Source of the DNA: VXPW01 sp965115815
Lineage (GTDB): Bacteria > Pseudomonadota > Alphaproteobacteria > TMED109
Assembly: GCA_965115815.1 (NCBI GenBank)
Contig: OZ220465.1
Coordinates: forward strand, 806,001-870,000
Reading direction: 5' to 3'
Length of the DNA stretch: 64,000 nt
In this document: positions 1-8,324 of the stretch, in pieces
Layout: the number at the start of each line of letters is the position of its first letter
Numbering within the stretch: position 1 is the stretch's first letter
Made by a program: the position numbers and the translations under genes
The notes under the pieces: model-generated
Databases searched by the model: none
What the model saw: the letters and a program-made list of their open reading frames with translations, nothing else
Told to the model about the DNA's origin: nothing

Positions 1-1797
1 GGCGTGCAGGACCTGCTTGCGCTGGTCGGCATAGGGGTGACGGGCGTCGGCGAAGCTGTGGAAGGGCTGGGGCAGCTTCCGCGGGTTGTGGAGGATGACG
101 GCAAGGGCAAGGGTGTGGAGGATCGCGTGGTTTGCGGGTGCGTTGCGGGCCCGGAGCATGGAGTCGTCTTCGCGGAAGGTGGTATCGCGGATGGGGTGAT
201 GGCTTTCGACCACCCAGGGACTGCGGTTCCCTGCGAGGAGCGGTTGCGGCGAGGCGCGGTCGGCCGCGACCGAGATCCTGCCGTAGGCGTGCTCGGTGGT
301 CGGTTTTCCGGATTTCTTGCATTCGACGCGCCGGGGGACACGAACGATCGGTTTGACGTGGGGATCGTGGATCATCTTTGCGGGCGGGGTGAAGACTTCG
401 ATGCTGCGCTGCTCGATGCGGCCGTGCTTGAGCGTGGGCGTTTCGCGGTAGCGTCCCGTGCTCGTGGTCTCCCAGTTGATGCTCTCGAACGTCTCGAAGG
501 TCTTGGGAGCGTGGCCCTTGACCGTCATCATCCCGTCGGCGCCATGGGTCTCGACGATCCGCCGTGCCGTCTCGCGGGGGGTGTGGAGCGCGTCGAGCGT
601 GAGCAGACGGCCGGCCACCGGCGCGGTCTCGAGCGCGGCGTGGACGGCGGCGATCTCCCCGCCCTCGTCGTGATCGTTGAGGATCGAGACCGGCATGCCG
701 GTCCCGTGCTTGATCCGCGAGACCGTCTCGTACTGATCCTCGCCGGTGCGGTGGGCGCCGCGAATGCGCGTGCCGTCGACCGCGATCGCGTGGCCGACCC
801 GCAGGCGCGGCTGCGCCCAGCGCCGCAGAGCTTCCTCGATCCACGCCGGGTCGGGGTTCTGCAGCACCCGGTGCACGGTCGATTGGGACACCGGTTCCTA
901 CCGGCCGGTGTCCGGGTTCTTCCACGCACCGATCTGCGCCAGATCCTTCTGCGTCATCGCCTTCGCGGAGCGTGCCGCCGCCACCGCGCCGTGCCGATTC
1001 GCCCGCCGCGCCAGCACGATCACGCACCGCACCGAAGCGATGCCGTGCGTGCGCCCCTGCGCGCGCCGGACGTCGGAAAGCGCCGCAAAATGCGGGTACA
1101 TCGAGCGCAACTCTCGCGCCGACCGGCCGCTCTGCGTCGCCCGCAACTCCCACGCCGCAGGAAGCGGCGCACGATCCCGCAACCGACGACCGGCGTCGCG
1201 ACGCAGCGGAACCCCGTACCGATCTTTCGCCTCCCCGTGCGGATCGGTAGAGCGCCCGTTGGCGCGCGCATAACCCTTGCTCCTGCCCACGTACTTCCAG
1301 TTCGCCGCCTGGTACAGGGTGCCGCGGAACTTCGTCGGCGAAACAAACGACTCTGCCACCCGCAACGGATTGCCGTACGCAGCTTTCCAGTCATCGCTGA
1401 GACGCCGCTGCATCCGCGACAACGCAAACGAGGCAAGACCCCGAAACGCCCGGCGACCTCCCAGAATCACAAACCTCGTGGGGTTTCCGATCAGGTGCAA
1501 CCGCGCAAACTGTTCCTCGCGGCGCTAACCCATCCAACGGTCCCGCGGCGCACAGCGGAAGGCGCCCGTCTGCCCGCCCGCAGCGCCCATCCACCGCCCG
1601 CGCCACGTGAACACGTAGCGCAGACCTCGACCCGCAAACTGCTTGAAACCAAGATCATGATGACGGTCCACCACACGGTTCCAGCGACACACCTCATCCG
1701 GCCGCGCCAAGCGCACCACCACATCCCGGAGCGCAAAACCCTCCGGAGTCGTCTCGAAAACATCCGCGGCGCGTTCCATGACCACCACGGATACCAC
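1..1797 (-). pseudogene. DUF4338-ISAs1 fusion transposase, two in-frame amber codons, incomplete
   Basis: One minus-strand frame runs from 1797 to the window edge. Its N-terminal part is a DUF4338 (DruA-like) domain, recognisable from VDRHHDLGFKQFAGRG, FALSRMQRRLSDDWKAAYG and YARANG. Its C-terminal part is an ISAs1-type DDE domain, recognisable from AVDGTRIRG, LDALHTP and VKGHAPKTFE. The frame is broken only by TAG at 1522-1524, where relatives usually have Trp, and by TAG at 898-900, where they usually have Tyr. Family members transpose by DDE chemistry. As written the gene gives three peptides, so it is probably dead unless ambers are suppressed. The start at 1797 is a GTG just downstream of a TGA, so the true N-terminus is uncertain. 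Confidence 0.8.
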
Positions 1798-1885
1798 GCC
1801 GCTTCACAAAAAGCCAGCACCAATCCGAATCATCCGGAATCCGCGGAACCCAGCCTTCCAACAAACCTAGCATGGGATGGCCGTG

Positions 1886-1957
1886 ATGGCCGACAGGAGC
1901 CGCACCGTAGAGGGCCCGTGCACTCCGGTTAAGCCTACTGATGTGAGTCATAGGCAG
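1886..1957. repeat. 72-bp IS end, copy 1
   Basis: This stretch matches 6239-6310 with only three differences over 72 bp. Both copies sit at the 5' side of a DUF4338 transposase and end with the same 17-bp terminal sequence. The conservation extends well beyond a normal terminal inverted repeat, which suggests a binding region for a shared transposase domain. Confidence 0.85.
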
Positions 1958-2265
1958 ATCGCTGGGCTGCTTGGGCCCGATGGGCGTATGCGCCGCCTAC
2001 GGTCGCGTCTCCGGACCCCCGGAACCGGTGTGGAACATCATCCGGGATCTCGGTCGACGGGGTTCGCTGTTCCTCATCCGCCCGGCGATCATGCACTATG
2101 TCGCCAAGCGCACCGATCTCGAACGGTCCGCCAGCGGCCTCTTTCGCGCGATCGGAGACGAACTCCTTCACGCAACCGTCCACTCCGAATATCCGCTCAG
2201 GGGTGCAGTGGCCGCACACCGTGCCTTGGAAAGCAGCACGGCGATCGGCGCGACGGTACTGATTC
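1958..2265 (+). pseudogene. NADPH:quinone reductase (MDR superfamily), C-terminal fragment
   Basis: The translated stretch resembles the last ~100 residues of zinc-independent quinone oxidoreductases: a cofactor-domain strand (MGVCAAYGRVSGPPEP), RGSLFLIRPAIMHYVAKRTD, and a closing YPLRGAVAAHRALES then GATVLIP. These enzymes reduce quinones with NADPH in the cytoplasm. The catalytic N-terminus is missing because the IS ending at 1957 replaces it. The normal stop after LIP is also absent, so the frame runs on. It is a dead remnant; the family assignment rests on memory of the conserved tail. Confidence 0.65.
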
Positions 2266-2508
2266 CCCCGAGTTCGTCGATGCGGTCCGTCAAGCGGATC
2301 CGCGGGAGCGGAAGCAGGGGCAGGTGCGCCCGCACCGCACCCGGGCTGCCGGCCCCCACCCGGGAAACGATCACGCCGGTCCGGCCGGACCAATCAACAG
2401 GGGTAAGCCGGCAGGGACGCGAACCACGCCATACCTGTGGCTTTACGCTATGGTTGGGACATGTCCATCCCGAGAATCCCGGATGGCACAGGGATTGAGG
2501 TCTGCCAG

Positions 2509-2784
2509 ATGAGAGTCTTCGCAGTGATCTTGGACGCTGACGGACAGGCTGCGAGCAAGCAGGTGGGAGAAAGGCTGAGGGGGGCGGTTTCGTCCGTTTA
2601 TCGCCTCTCTCCAAGTGTCTTCGTGGTCGCCGCCGACCTCCTCTCCGACGAACTGGCGGAACGGGCCGGGATCAAGGGCGAAGACCGGCTGCGCGGTGCC
2701 ACTGGAGTGGTGTTCCGCATAGACAGCTATTCCGGCTTTACCGACCGCTCCATGTGGGAGTGGATGGGAACCGTCGAAACCTGA
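2509..2784 (+). CDS. small conserved hypothetical protein (91 aa)
   Basis: A 91-residue soluble protein beginning MRVFAVILDADG and containing LSPSVFVVAADLLSDEL, AGIKGEDRLRGATGVVF and SGFTDRSMWEWM. The start at 2509 is chosen because GAGG lies 8 nt upstream; an upstream ATG at 2461 would add 16 residues. Its stop codon overlaps the start of the next gene by one base (TGATG), so the two are probably translationally coupled. I recall similar small proteins of unknown function in alphaproteobacteria but cannot name a family. It is uninterrupted although surrounded by IS debris. Confidence 0.7.
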   Translation: MRVFAVILDADGQAASKQVGERLRGAVSSVYRLSPSVFVVAADLLSDELAERAGIKGEDRLRGATGVVFRIDSYSGFTDRSMWEWMGTVET

Positions 2785-3086
2785 TGGCTCAGGTGCCCCA
2801 CTTGCGTACGGTTGAAGCGGATCCCCCGGGGCCTCCACGGCACGCTCATGGTAATGGCGGTGGGAATGGAGGCTATGGGGAGCGCCTCGCTCGCATTGAG
2901 GCCAGAATGGATTATGTCGCAACCCGCGAAGACATTGCCGATCTCAAGGCCTGCATCGCCGAGAGCGATTCCAGGCGATCAAAGTGGCTGATCGGCATCC
3001 TGGTAACGGTGGTGCTCGCCCTGATATCTGCCGGCATTGTCGTGACCGTTGCCATATTGCGTCTACCTGCGCCAGCAGGACCATAA
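2784..3086 (+). CDS. small membrane protein with coiled coil (100 aa)
   Basis: The 100-residue product has a Gly/Pro/His-rich N-terminus (about residues 10-35), an amphipathic segment RLARIEARMDYVATREDIAD likely to form a coiled coil (about 38-68), and one C-terminal membrane span (about 72-94: WLIGILVTVVLALISAGIVV). This layout is shared by XhlA-like and DUF1640-like small membrane proteins, although no specific family is recognised. The start codon overlaps the stop of the preceding gene. The pair may act together, but no function can be assigned. Confidence 0.65.
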   Translation: MAQVPHLRTVEADPPGPPRHAHGNGGGNGGYGERLARIEARMDYVATREDIADLKACIAESDSRRSKWLIGILVTVVLALISAGIVVTVAILRLPAPAGP

Positions 3087-3882
3087 CTTCACGTTCCGCA
3101 GTCCGTGCCCAGCCGGCAAGGTGCTTATACGTCAGACCGGAAAAATCCGTTGGCGTGTGCCGTCTTTCTCATGTCAGACACCCAATCCCTCCACTGCGAA
3201 GGCAGGAAGACAAGCAGAAATCCTGCTCAGGAATGCAAACCGATTCCGGCTGGTTCGGCGCATACGATCTTCACAAGAACCCAGAAGCTTCCGTATATCG
3301 CCGCCGATGGAGAGATCTGGCGCCCGCTGGCGGCGCACCCTGCCCATGCCCGCATCTCCTGTCGGATCCAGACGCGATCGCCGGTACAGCTCGCCGGATC
3401 GATACCTTCTCGTCCAGCGTTCCCGGCCTTGACCCAATGCGGCAAGATTCCGCCGATTCGGGCCTCGGAATCGGCGATTTCGGGGGTTCGGGCAAAGACA
3501 TCCCTCGTTTCTCCGGGCATTTCGCTTCGTGCCTCCAAATGCAACGCCGTGTTCTTCCGAAACCGTCCTGTGTCCGAACAGGCCGCACGGGATCGCGGTT
3601 CCCACATCCATCCGACCAAGACTTTCCCATGCTACGGCTGATTGTTCGGGAAGCCGCAGAATCGAGGTCGAATCGGCCAACCGATCTTTCGGGAGGTTGA
3701 AGAACGGAGGCCGAATCGGGATGTTCTGGGCAGGTTCCGTGGCTTCGGAGCCGTCCGCGCGCCGACACTGACAGCGTTTCCAGCCCGGATGCCTGGTTTT
3801 CGATGTTCTGTGGCAGCGTTCCGGGATCCCCGGACGATCGTGGCGTCTCAGGGCCGGGTCCGGGCATGGATGGCCGCGCGGC
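3087..3882. other. non-coding stretch, no gene recognised
   Basis: About 800 bp between the small gene pair and the IS4-type element. Frames in all directions show only composition-driven open reading without recognisable motifs. Short AATCGGC-type words occur here and also near 31.0 kb and 39.6 kb, but no full repeat could be aligned. Confidence 0.5.
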
Positions 3883-3899
3883 CTGCCTATGACTCACAT
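3883..3899. repeat. left terminal inverted repeat (17 bp)
   Basis: CTGCCTATGACTCACAT is the exact reverse complement of 6294-6310 and of the last 17 bp of the element ending at 1957. A related sequence, CTGCCTATGACGCAT, appears at about 34264 beside the IS66 debris. Confidence 0.9.
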
Positions 3900-6240
3900 T
3901 GTTTGTCTGGACGTAAGCGCTGGTACAGCCCGCTGGATGGATCCAGCTTCAACAGACGTTCGTAGGTTTGAGCCATCGTCGCCAGCTGGGTGTACCCTCG
4001 CCGGATCACTGTGGGGCCGGGCGCGGGGTCGTTGCGACGGTTGAGATGGCCCCCGAGGATCGCCAGGGTGTGCACGGCGGTTCCCAGGTTGTCGGGTCGA
4101 CACGGAAGCTTGCGCTCAAGGGCGAAATCCTTGAGCACCATGATTTCCGTCGTGCAGAACCGGACCTCGGCAGGCAGTTCGGGGGTTTCCCGTCCGAGCA
4201 TGACCCTGGCGAAGAGTCGCCAGGCAATCACGGCCTTGATGGTGACCGCCCGTTCGATCCGGTGTCCTTCCCGGTGGTTGAGGAATTCCGCCTTGCATCC
4301 GCGTTTCAGGACCCGGTGCCCGTCCTCGATCCGCCCGCGCCGGCGGTACCGTTCCCGCACCCGCCGCGCCTCCTTCCGGGTCGATACCGGCAGGCGGGTG
4401 AGCAGGATCCCGTGCCGGGGCTCGACACCGGCCGGTGGATCTTCTTCGGTCCTGCGGACCGCCGTCATGGGCACGGGGTCGTGCGCGCCGGTTCCGTTCC
4501 CGGGAGGAGGCAGGTCGAAGCGCCGGAACTGCAGGGATACCTTGGCGACCCGCGCTTCCCGCAGCGCCTGGGCCTTCTGGGTACGGGTGGAGGTGCGGGC
4601 CGACGGGCGGGCGATTTCGATCTCCAGGGATCCGGCGGAGGCTTCCGCGGCCCGTGGCTCGAAGAGCTTCTCTTCGTCCTTGCCCAGGGACCGGTTGGGG
4701 CGGGCCCGGACCCGAAGATCGACGTTGCCCGGCCGCTGCCGCTCGGCGAACCGGGCGAAGAAATCCGCCTCCCGATCGAGTACGGAGACGACCCGCACGC
4801 CGTCCGGAACCCGCTCCGAGGTGTCTCGCAACCCCCGCATCCCGCGGGCGGATTTCCGTTCTTCGAGCGGCGTGCCCTTCTCGGCCCGGCCGTCCGGCGC
4901 GTCGGATTCGATGCGGGGGACACCGAGGGGAATGCCGGTGTCCGCGTCGACCGCCCGCGTGGAATGCATATGCAGACCCGGGTGCCCGACGCGTTCCGGT
5001 TGCGGCCGATGAGACCGAGCTCGCCACACTTCGGATGGGTCGCGAAGTTGAGGTCCGATCCGTCCTGGATCCTCAGAACGGTCGTGCAGGAGGCCATGCG
5101 CCGGCGGGTGCGTTCCCGGTGCGGAGCCAGAAGGGCCTCCGGTGGGACCGCCGACGCGGCCGGCGGGTCGATCCTCCGGTAGTACCCGGTGACCAAGGCC
5201 CGCTGGCCCCGGGCCGCGGCCGGGAACGATGCGCCGGGCGGGTCGGCCATCAGGGACGCACTCGTGACCCACCGGCGGCTGAGCCGACGGTCCCCCAGCG
5301 GAGCTCCGCCGAACTCGTTCGCGGTTCCGCTCCCCCGCTCCCGTCCGTCGGCCGGACCCAAGGCCTCCGCCGGCGCCGGTGCCACGCCCAGGATCCGGCG
5401 CCCGTCGCTCCGCAGCGGACGCATCCCCACCGCCTTGACCGACCGCCGCTCCTGCCCGGGACGGGCGAACCGCCCCCGCCCGGTGGTCTCTCCCACCCGC
5501 TCCCAGCCGGCGGCGGCAAACACGGCGCCCGCATGGGTTTCCGGATCCACGAAGGTTTCGACCCGCAGGGGACGATCCCCGTACCGGGCCTCGATCTCGT
5601 CGGGCAGCCGGGCCAGCGCCCTCCCCAGCACCCGGGAGCCCAGGTTCCGGCCGCGCACCGACGGTCGGATCAGGAACCGGCTCCGACCGATCACCGCAGG
5701 GTTCCGGTGCTGCGACCGCGCGGTCTCGTCCCACCCGATCCACCGGTCCCGGGAAGCCAGGCGCAAGGCCGGCGCCGAAAAGCCCAGGGCCCCCAGGATG
5801 CCGTGCTCCGACCGAACCCGATACCGCAGCTGGGCGCCCACCTGCATCGCCGCCCCGCACGGATGCTCCCGGAACCTCAGCTCGTTCCCGATCCGCCGGT
5901 CCGCCTCCCCGGTCACCGGCACCAGGCGCAGATCGTGCAGCGCACCCGCTTCCGGAGGCACCGCCGACGGCGCCGGAACTCCAGCGCCCAGCCGCCGGAG
6001 AGCACCCCCACCCAGGCCCCGGCGGGGCGGAGGCAACTGCACCTGCCGGGTGGGCTCCAGATCTTCCAATACCGCTTGGCGACTGCGCTCGCGCCAGCGA
6101 CCCCGCGCGTCGATCAGGCGAAACTCCCGACACACCCGACGGACCCCGGCCCGACGGCGGGCCGGCGGCTCCCGGGACCGAAGCGCCTGCAGCCGGCGCA
6201 GATGCGCCGGCTGTCTCAAGATGCGGTGCACGGGTTCCAT
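3887..6240 (-). pseudogene. DUF4338-Tn5-like (IS4 family) fusion transposase, one frameshift
   Basis: Reading from ATG 6240, an N-terminal helix-turn-helix region precedes a DUF4338 domain (LRLVPVTGEADRRIGNELRF, SRDRWIGWDETA, AGWERVGETTGRGRF). A Tn5-like transposase follows: FGGAPLGDRRLSRRWV, TVLRIQDGSDLNFA, VSVLDREADFF, and the YREK signature YRRRGRIEDGHRVLKRGCKA. A one-base deletion in a CCCGGG run near 4980 separates the two halves, because SGTR must continue as GLHMHSTRAVDAD. Family members cut and paste with a DDE site. The frameshift makes this copy inactive unless corrected. ATG 6240 was chosen because it begins the HTH region. Confidence 0.8.
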
Positions 6241-6310
6241 GGCCGACAGGAGCCGCACCGTAGAGGGTCCATGCACTCCGGTCAAGCCTACTGATGTGAG
6301 TCATAGGCAG
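6239..6310. repeat. 72-bp IS end, copy 2 (contains 17-bp inverted repeat)
   Basis: Differs from 1886-1957 at three positions only, although the two elements encode different catalytic cores. It includes the start codon region of the transposase, so the shared block covers the 5' end of the gene and the terminal repeat. Confidence 0.85.
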
Positions 6311-6477
6311 GGCGCGACCGTGTCTTCGACGACGCATCCACCGCCCGCGCCACCCTGCTGCGGGAGGCCGCGGCGTGGGTCGAGCGCCGCAACGCGGCCA
6401 GCGGCACCGTCGATGGGCGGTTCACGACGGCAGACGCCCGGGGGAAACTGAAGTCTCTATACCCATCAATACAATGA
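6311..6477 (+). pseudogene. IS630-family transposase, C-terminal fragment 1
   Basis: The frame reads AAAWVERRNAASGTVDGRFT then TTADARGKLKSLYPSIQ and a stop, the typical C-terminus of IS630-family transposases. The rest of the gene is missing because the IS4-type element abuts it. A close copy lies at 10927-11094. Confidence 0.75.
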
Positions 6478-6507
6478 TTCCGTACTACTAGCCCCGGAAA
6501 CGATCCT

Positions 6508-6558
6508 GCCAGTCCGGCCGGCCGGCGGAGCGTAGCAGAGCCGGCCGGCCGGACTGGC
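6508..6558. repeat. perfect 19-bp inverted repeat with 13-nt loop
   Basis: The arms GCCAGTCCGGCCGGCCGGC (6508-6526) and their exact complement (6540-6558) flank a 13-nt loop. No run of T follows either arm, so a classical intrinsic terminator is not shown. It lies between the IS630 tail and the HEPN-like gene and could be a transcription barrier or a mobile-element relic. Confidence 0.8.
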
Positions 6559-6622
6559 GGAGAAGCCGCCCATGCACTAACATTCGTAATGGACCCGTCG
6601 ATGGGGGCAGGCCAACCGTGAC

Positions 6623-7465
6623 ATGAGTTCGTTGACAGACATTGAGAAGCGCTATCTCGAAAAACTGCTCGATATGGCCGGCGGCCATGTTCTGGATTTC
6701 ACGGACGCCACGTTCGGCGCGTTATTTGAAAGGCATAACGTCAACATTCACGGGCAAAAATATCAAACAATCGGAACGTCCGGAACGTCAAAGGCAAAAA
6801 ATTTCGCGCATTTTGGGCAGCGGAATCCGATGGTCTGGTTGGCACGGTTCTATCTGAAATGCTGGATTCCTATGAGGCAGACTGCGATCTCAATGGCAGG
6901 AAACTAGACAAAGGATTGCTGAAAAAGGCGCGTAGCATCGCCGGACGTTTGACCGGTCGATCTGTCACACCCCACTCAGTGACAACGGAAGGCGAGTTCT
7001 TGGCCCGGGAGTTCGCGATTCCGAACATTCAAAGAATGCCGATCGACGCACAGGTCGTATCAATAGTCGAAGCACGGCTTAGCGAGGCCCGCGTCGCGCT
7101 TGGCGCAGGTGCCCACTTATCCGTCATCTTCCTGTGCGGCAGCGTCCTGGAGGCTGTGCTGCTAGGCGCAGCTCAGCAGGCTCCAGCGAGCTTCAATCAG
7201 GCAAATGCGACGCCGAAAACAGCGAACGGTTCGCCGAAACACTTCCATGAATGGACCCTTGCGCAGTTGGTCGACGTTGCCTGCGAGATTGGCGTACTGA
7301 AACTCGACATCAAAAAGTTCAGTCACGGCTTGCGCGACTTCCGAAACTACATCCATCCGTACGAGCAGATGGTCTCAGGTTTCACACCGGATGAACACAC
7401 CGCCAAGGTGTGCTTCCCAAGTTCTGAAGGCCGCTCGGGCGAGCTTGGCAGGTGAGCGCCCATGA
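6623..7465 (+). pseudogene. HEPN-like / abortive-infection type protein, two frameshifts
   Basis: Three frames join into one ~280-residue protein. It begins MSSLTDIEKRYLEKLLDMAG, continues after a one-base shift at an A6 run (about 6796-6801) as FRAFWAAESDGLVGTVLSEM, and after a second shift near 7416 ends QVLKAARASLAGERP. The C-terminal part contains FHEWTLAQLVDVA and RDFRNYIHPYEQM, where Arg-x6-His resembles the HEPN ribonuclease motif. With the second shift corrected, the stop overlaps the next gene's start (ATGA). Such proteins often serve in phage defence, but that role is inferred. The gene is visibly richer in AT than its neighbours, suggesting transfer. Confidence 0.6.
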
Positions 7466-7809
7466 TCCGTGCTCCCGTCAATCCCGAGATTCTGCGGTGG
7501 GCGCGCGAGCGCGCCGGGATCGCGCAGGAAGACTTGACGGGGAAGTTCAGGAGACTTCCCGAGTGGGAAAGCGGTGACATGCAGCCCTCGCTGAGGCAGG
7601 TGGAGGCGTTCGCTCGCGCCGTTCATGCGCCGGTCGGCTATCTGTTCCTCCCGGAGCCGCCGAAAGAAACCATTCCCATCCCGGATTTCCGCACTTTCGC
7701 CGGTCACATGGTAACGCGGCCCAGTCCCAACCTGCTAGACACGATCTACGCCTGCCAGGACTGGACGACGGTTGGACGGCGAGAGTTCGCACTTGGCGGG
7801 ATGCGGTGA
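7462..7809 (+). pseudogene. XRE-family regulator, N-terminal part of an XRE-ImmA protein
   Basis: The first ~95 residues match the DNA-binding half of XRE-ImmA/IrrE-type proteins: MIRAPVNPEILRWARERAG, RLPEWESGDMQPSLRQVEAF, PVGYLFLPEPP, IPDFRTFAG and RPSPNLLDTIYACQ. In relatives a Zn-peptidase domain follows. Here the sequence loses similarity after CQ and stops within 20 residues, and no HExxH motif is found downstream. It overlaps the preceding gene by ATGA in the restored frame, so the two formed an operon. It is probably a truncated remnant, though a short repressor could still be made. Confidence 0.65.
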
Positions 7810-8324
7810 ATGAGTTGTGACACTGATGGAAATCGCATACCGCGATCAACCTCGCACGCCCCGGATCACGTATCACCCGAAAGTCGGGGCCAAGGAGCGG
7901 TCGGCCGTTCACGGCGACCCGTTCGTGGGCGACCGAACGACTCCGCTGGAAGGAGAGGAACCATGGAGCACCCCTTCCGATTCCTCGACCACACCAACGG
8001 CGAAGAGCGCGGTGCTCTCCAAGCCCGTCTCCGGCCCGGTCCGCCTTCGCGATTCCGAGCGGCTTGCCGAAGAGACCGCATGACCGGCAGCGTGCTTGCC
8101 GATCCCGGCCGGAGATCGAGAATGTCCTCGATCTACATCCAGACGATGGCCGCGCGCACGGGATGCCGACCTCGGGGCCGAACCGGGACCGAGCGATTCT
8201 CCGAATTCAGGCAGACGAGATCGGCACCGCCGGACCGTCGAAACCACATCGAAGCGGGCACATGCGTGTTTCGTTGTCGGTAACGGCGCTGCTGCCGAGC
8301 GTTTGAAAGGCAGAAAGGTTTTGG
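7810..8324 (+). other. spacer with no recognisable gene
   Basis: About 500 bp where the ImmA peptidase half would be expected. No peptidase motif or other family could be recognised in any frame. It directly precedes the OLD-like gene and may hold its promoter, but no strong -35/-10 pair was seen. Confidence 0.5.

Larger units (their letters stand above)
1..1957 (-). mobile_element. ISAs1-type insertion sequence with DUF4338 N-domain (left end outside window)
   Basis: The element ends at 1957 with the sequence ATGTGAGTCATAGGCAG, which also terminates the element at 3883-6310. Its transposase runs on the minus strand toward position 1 and leaves the window. To the right, the DNA resumes inside a quinone reductase gene, so the IS appears to have inserted into that gene. 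The other end and any target duplication lie beyond the window edge. Confidence 0.8.
3883..6310 (-). mobile_element. IS4/Tn5-type insertion sequence with DUF4338 domain
   Basis: A 2.43-kb element bounded by perfect 17-bp inverted repeats: CTGCCTATGACTCACAT at 3883-3899 and its complement at 6294-6310. It carries one minus-strand transposase gene whose stop lies inside the left repeat. The right flank is the tail of an IS630-type transposase. No clear target duplication is visible at the flanks. Confidence 0.85.

Noticed and set aside
4..1932. Long plus-strand open frame of 642 codons
   Set aside because: It is the antisense shadow of the minus-strand DUF4338-ISAs1 transposase and has no family motifs.
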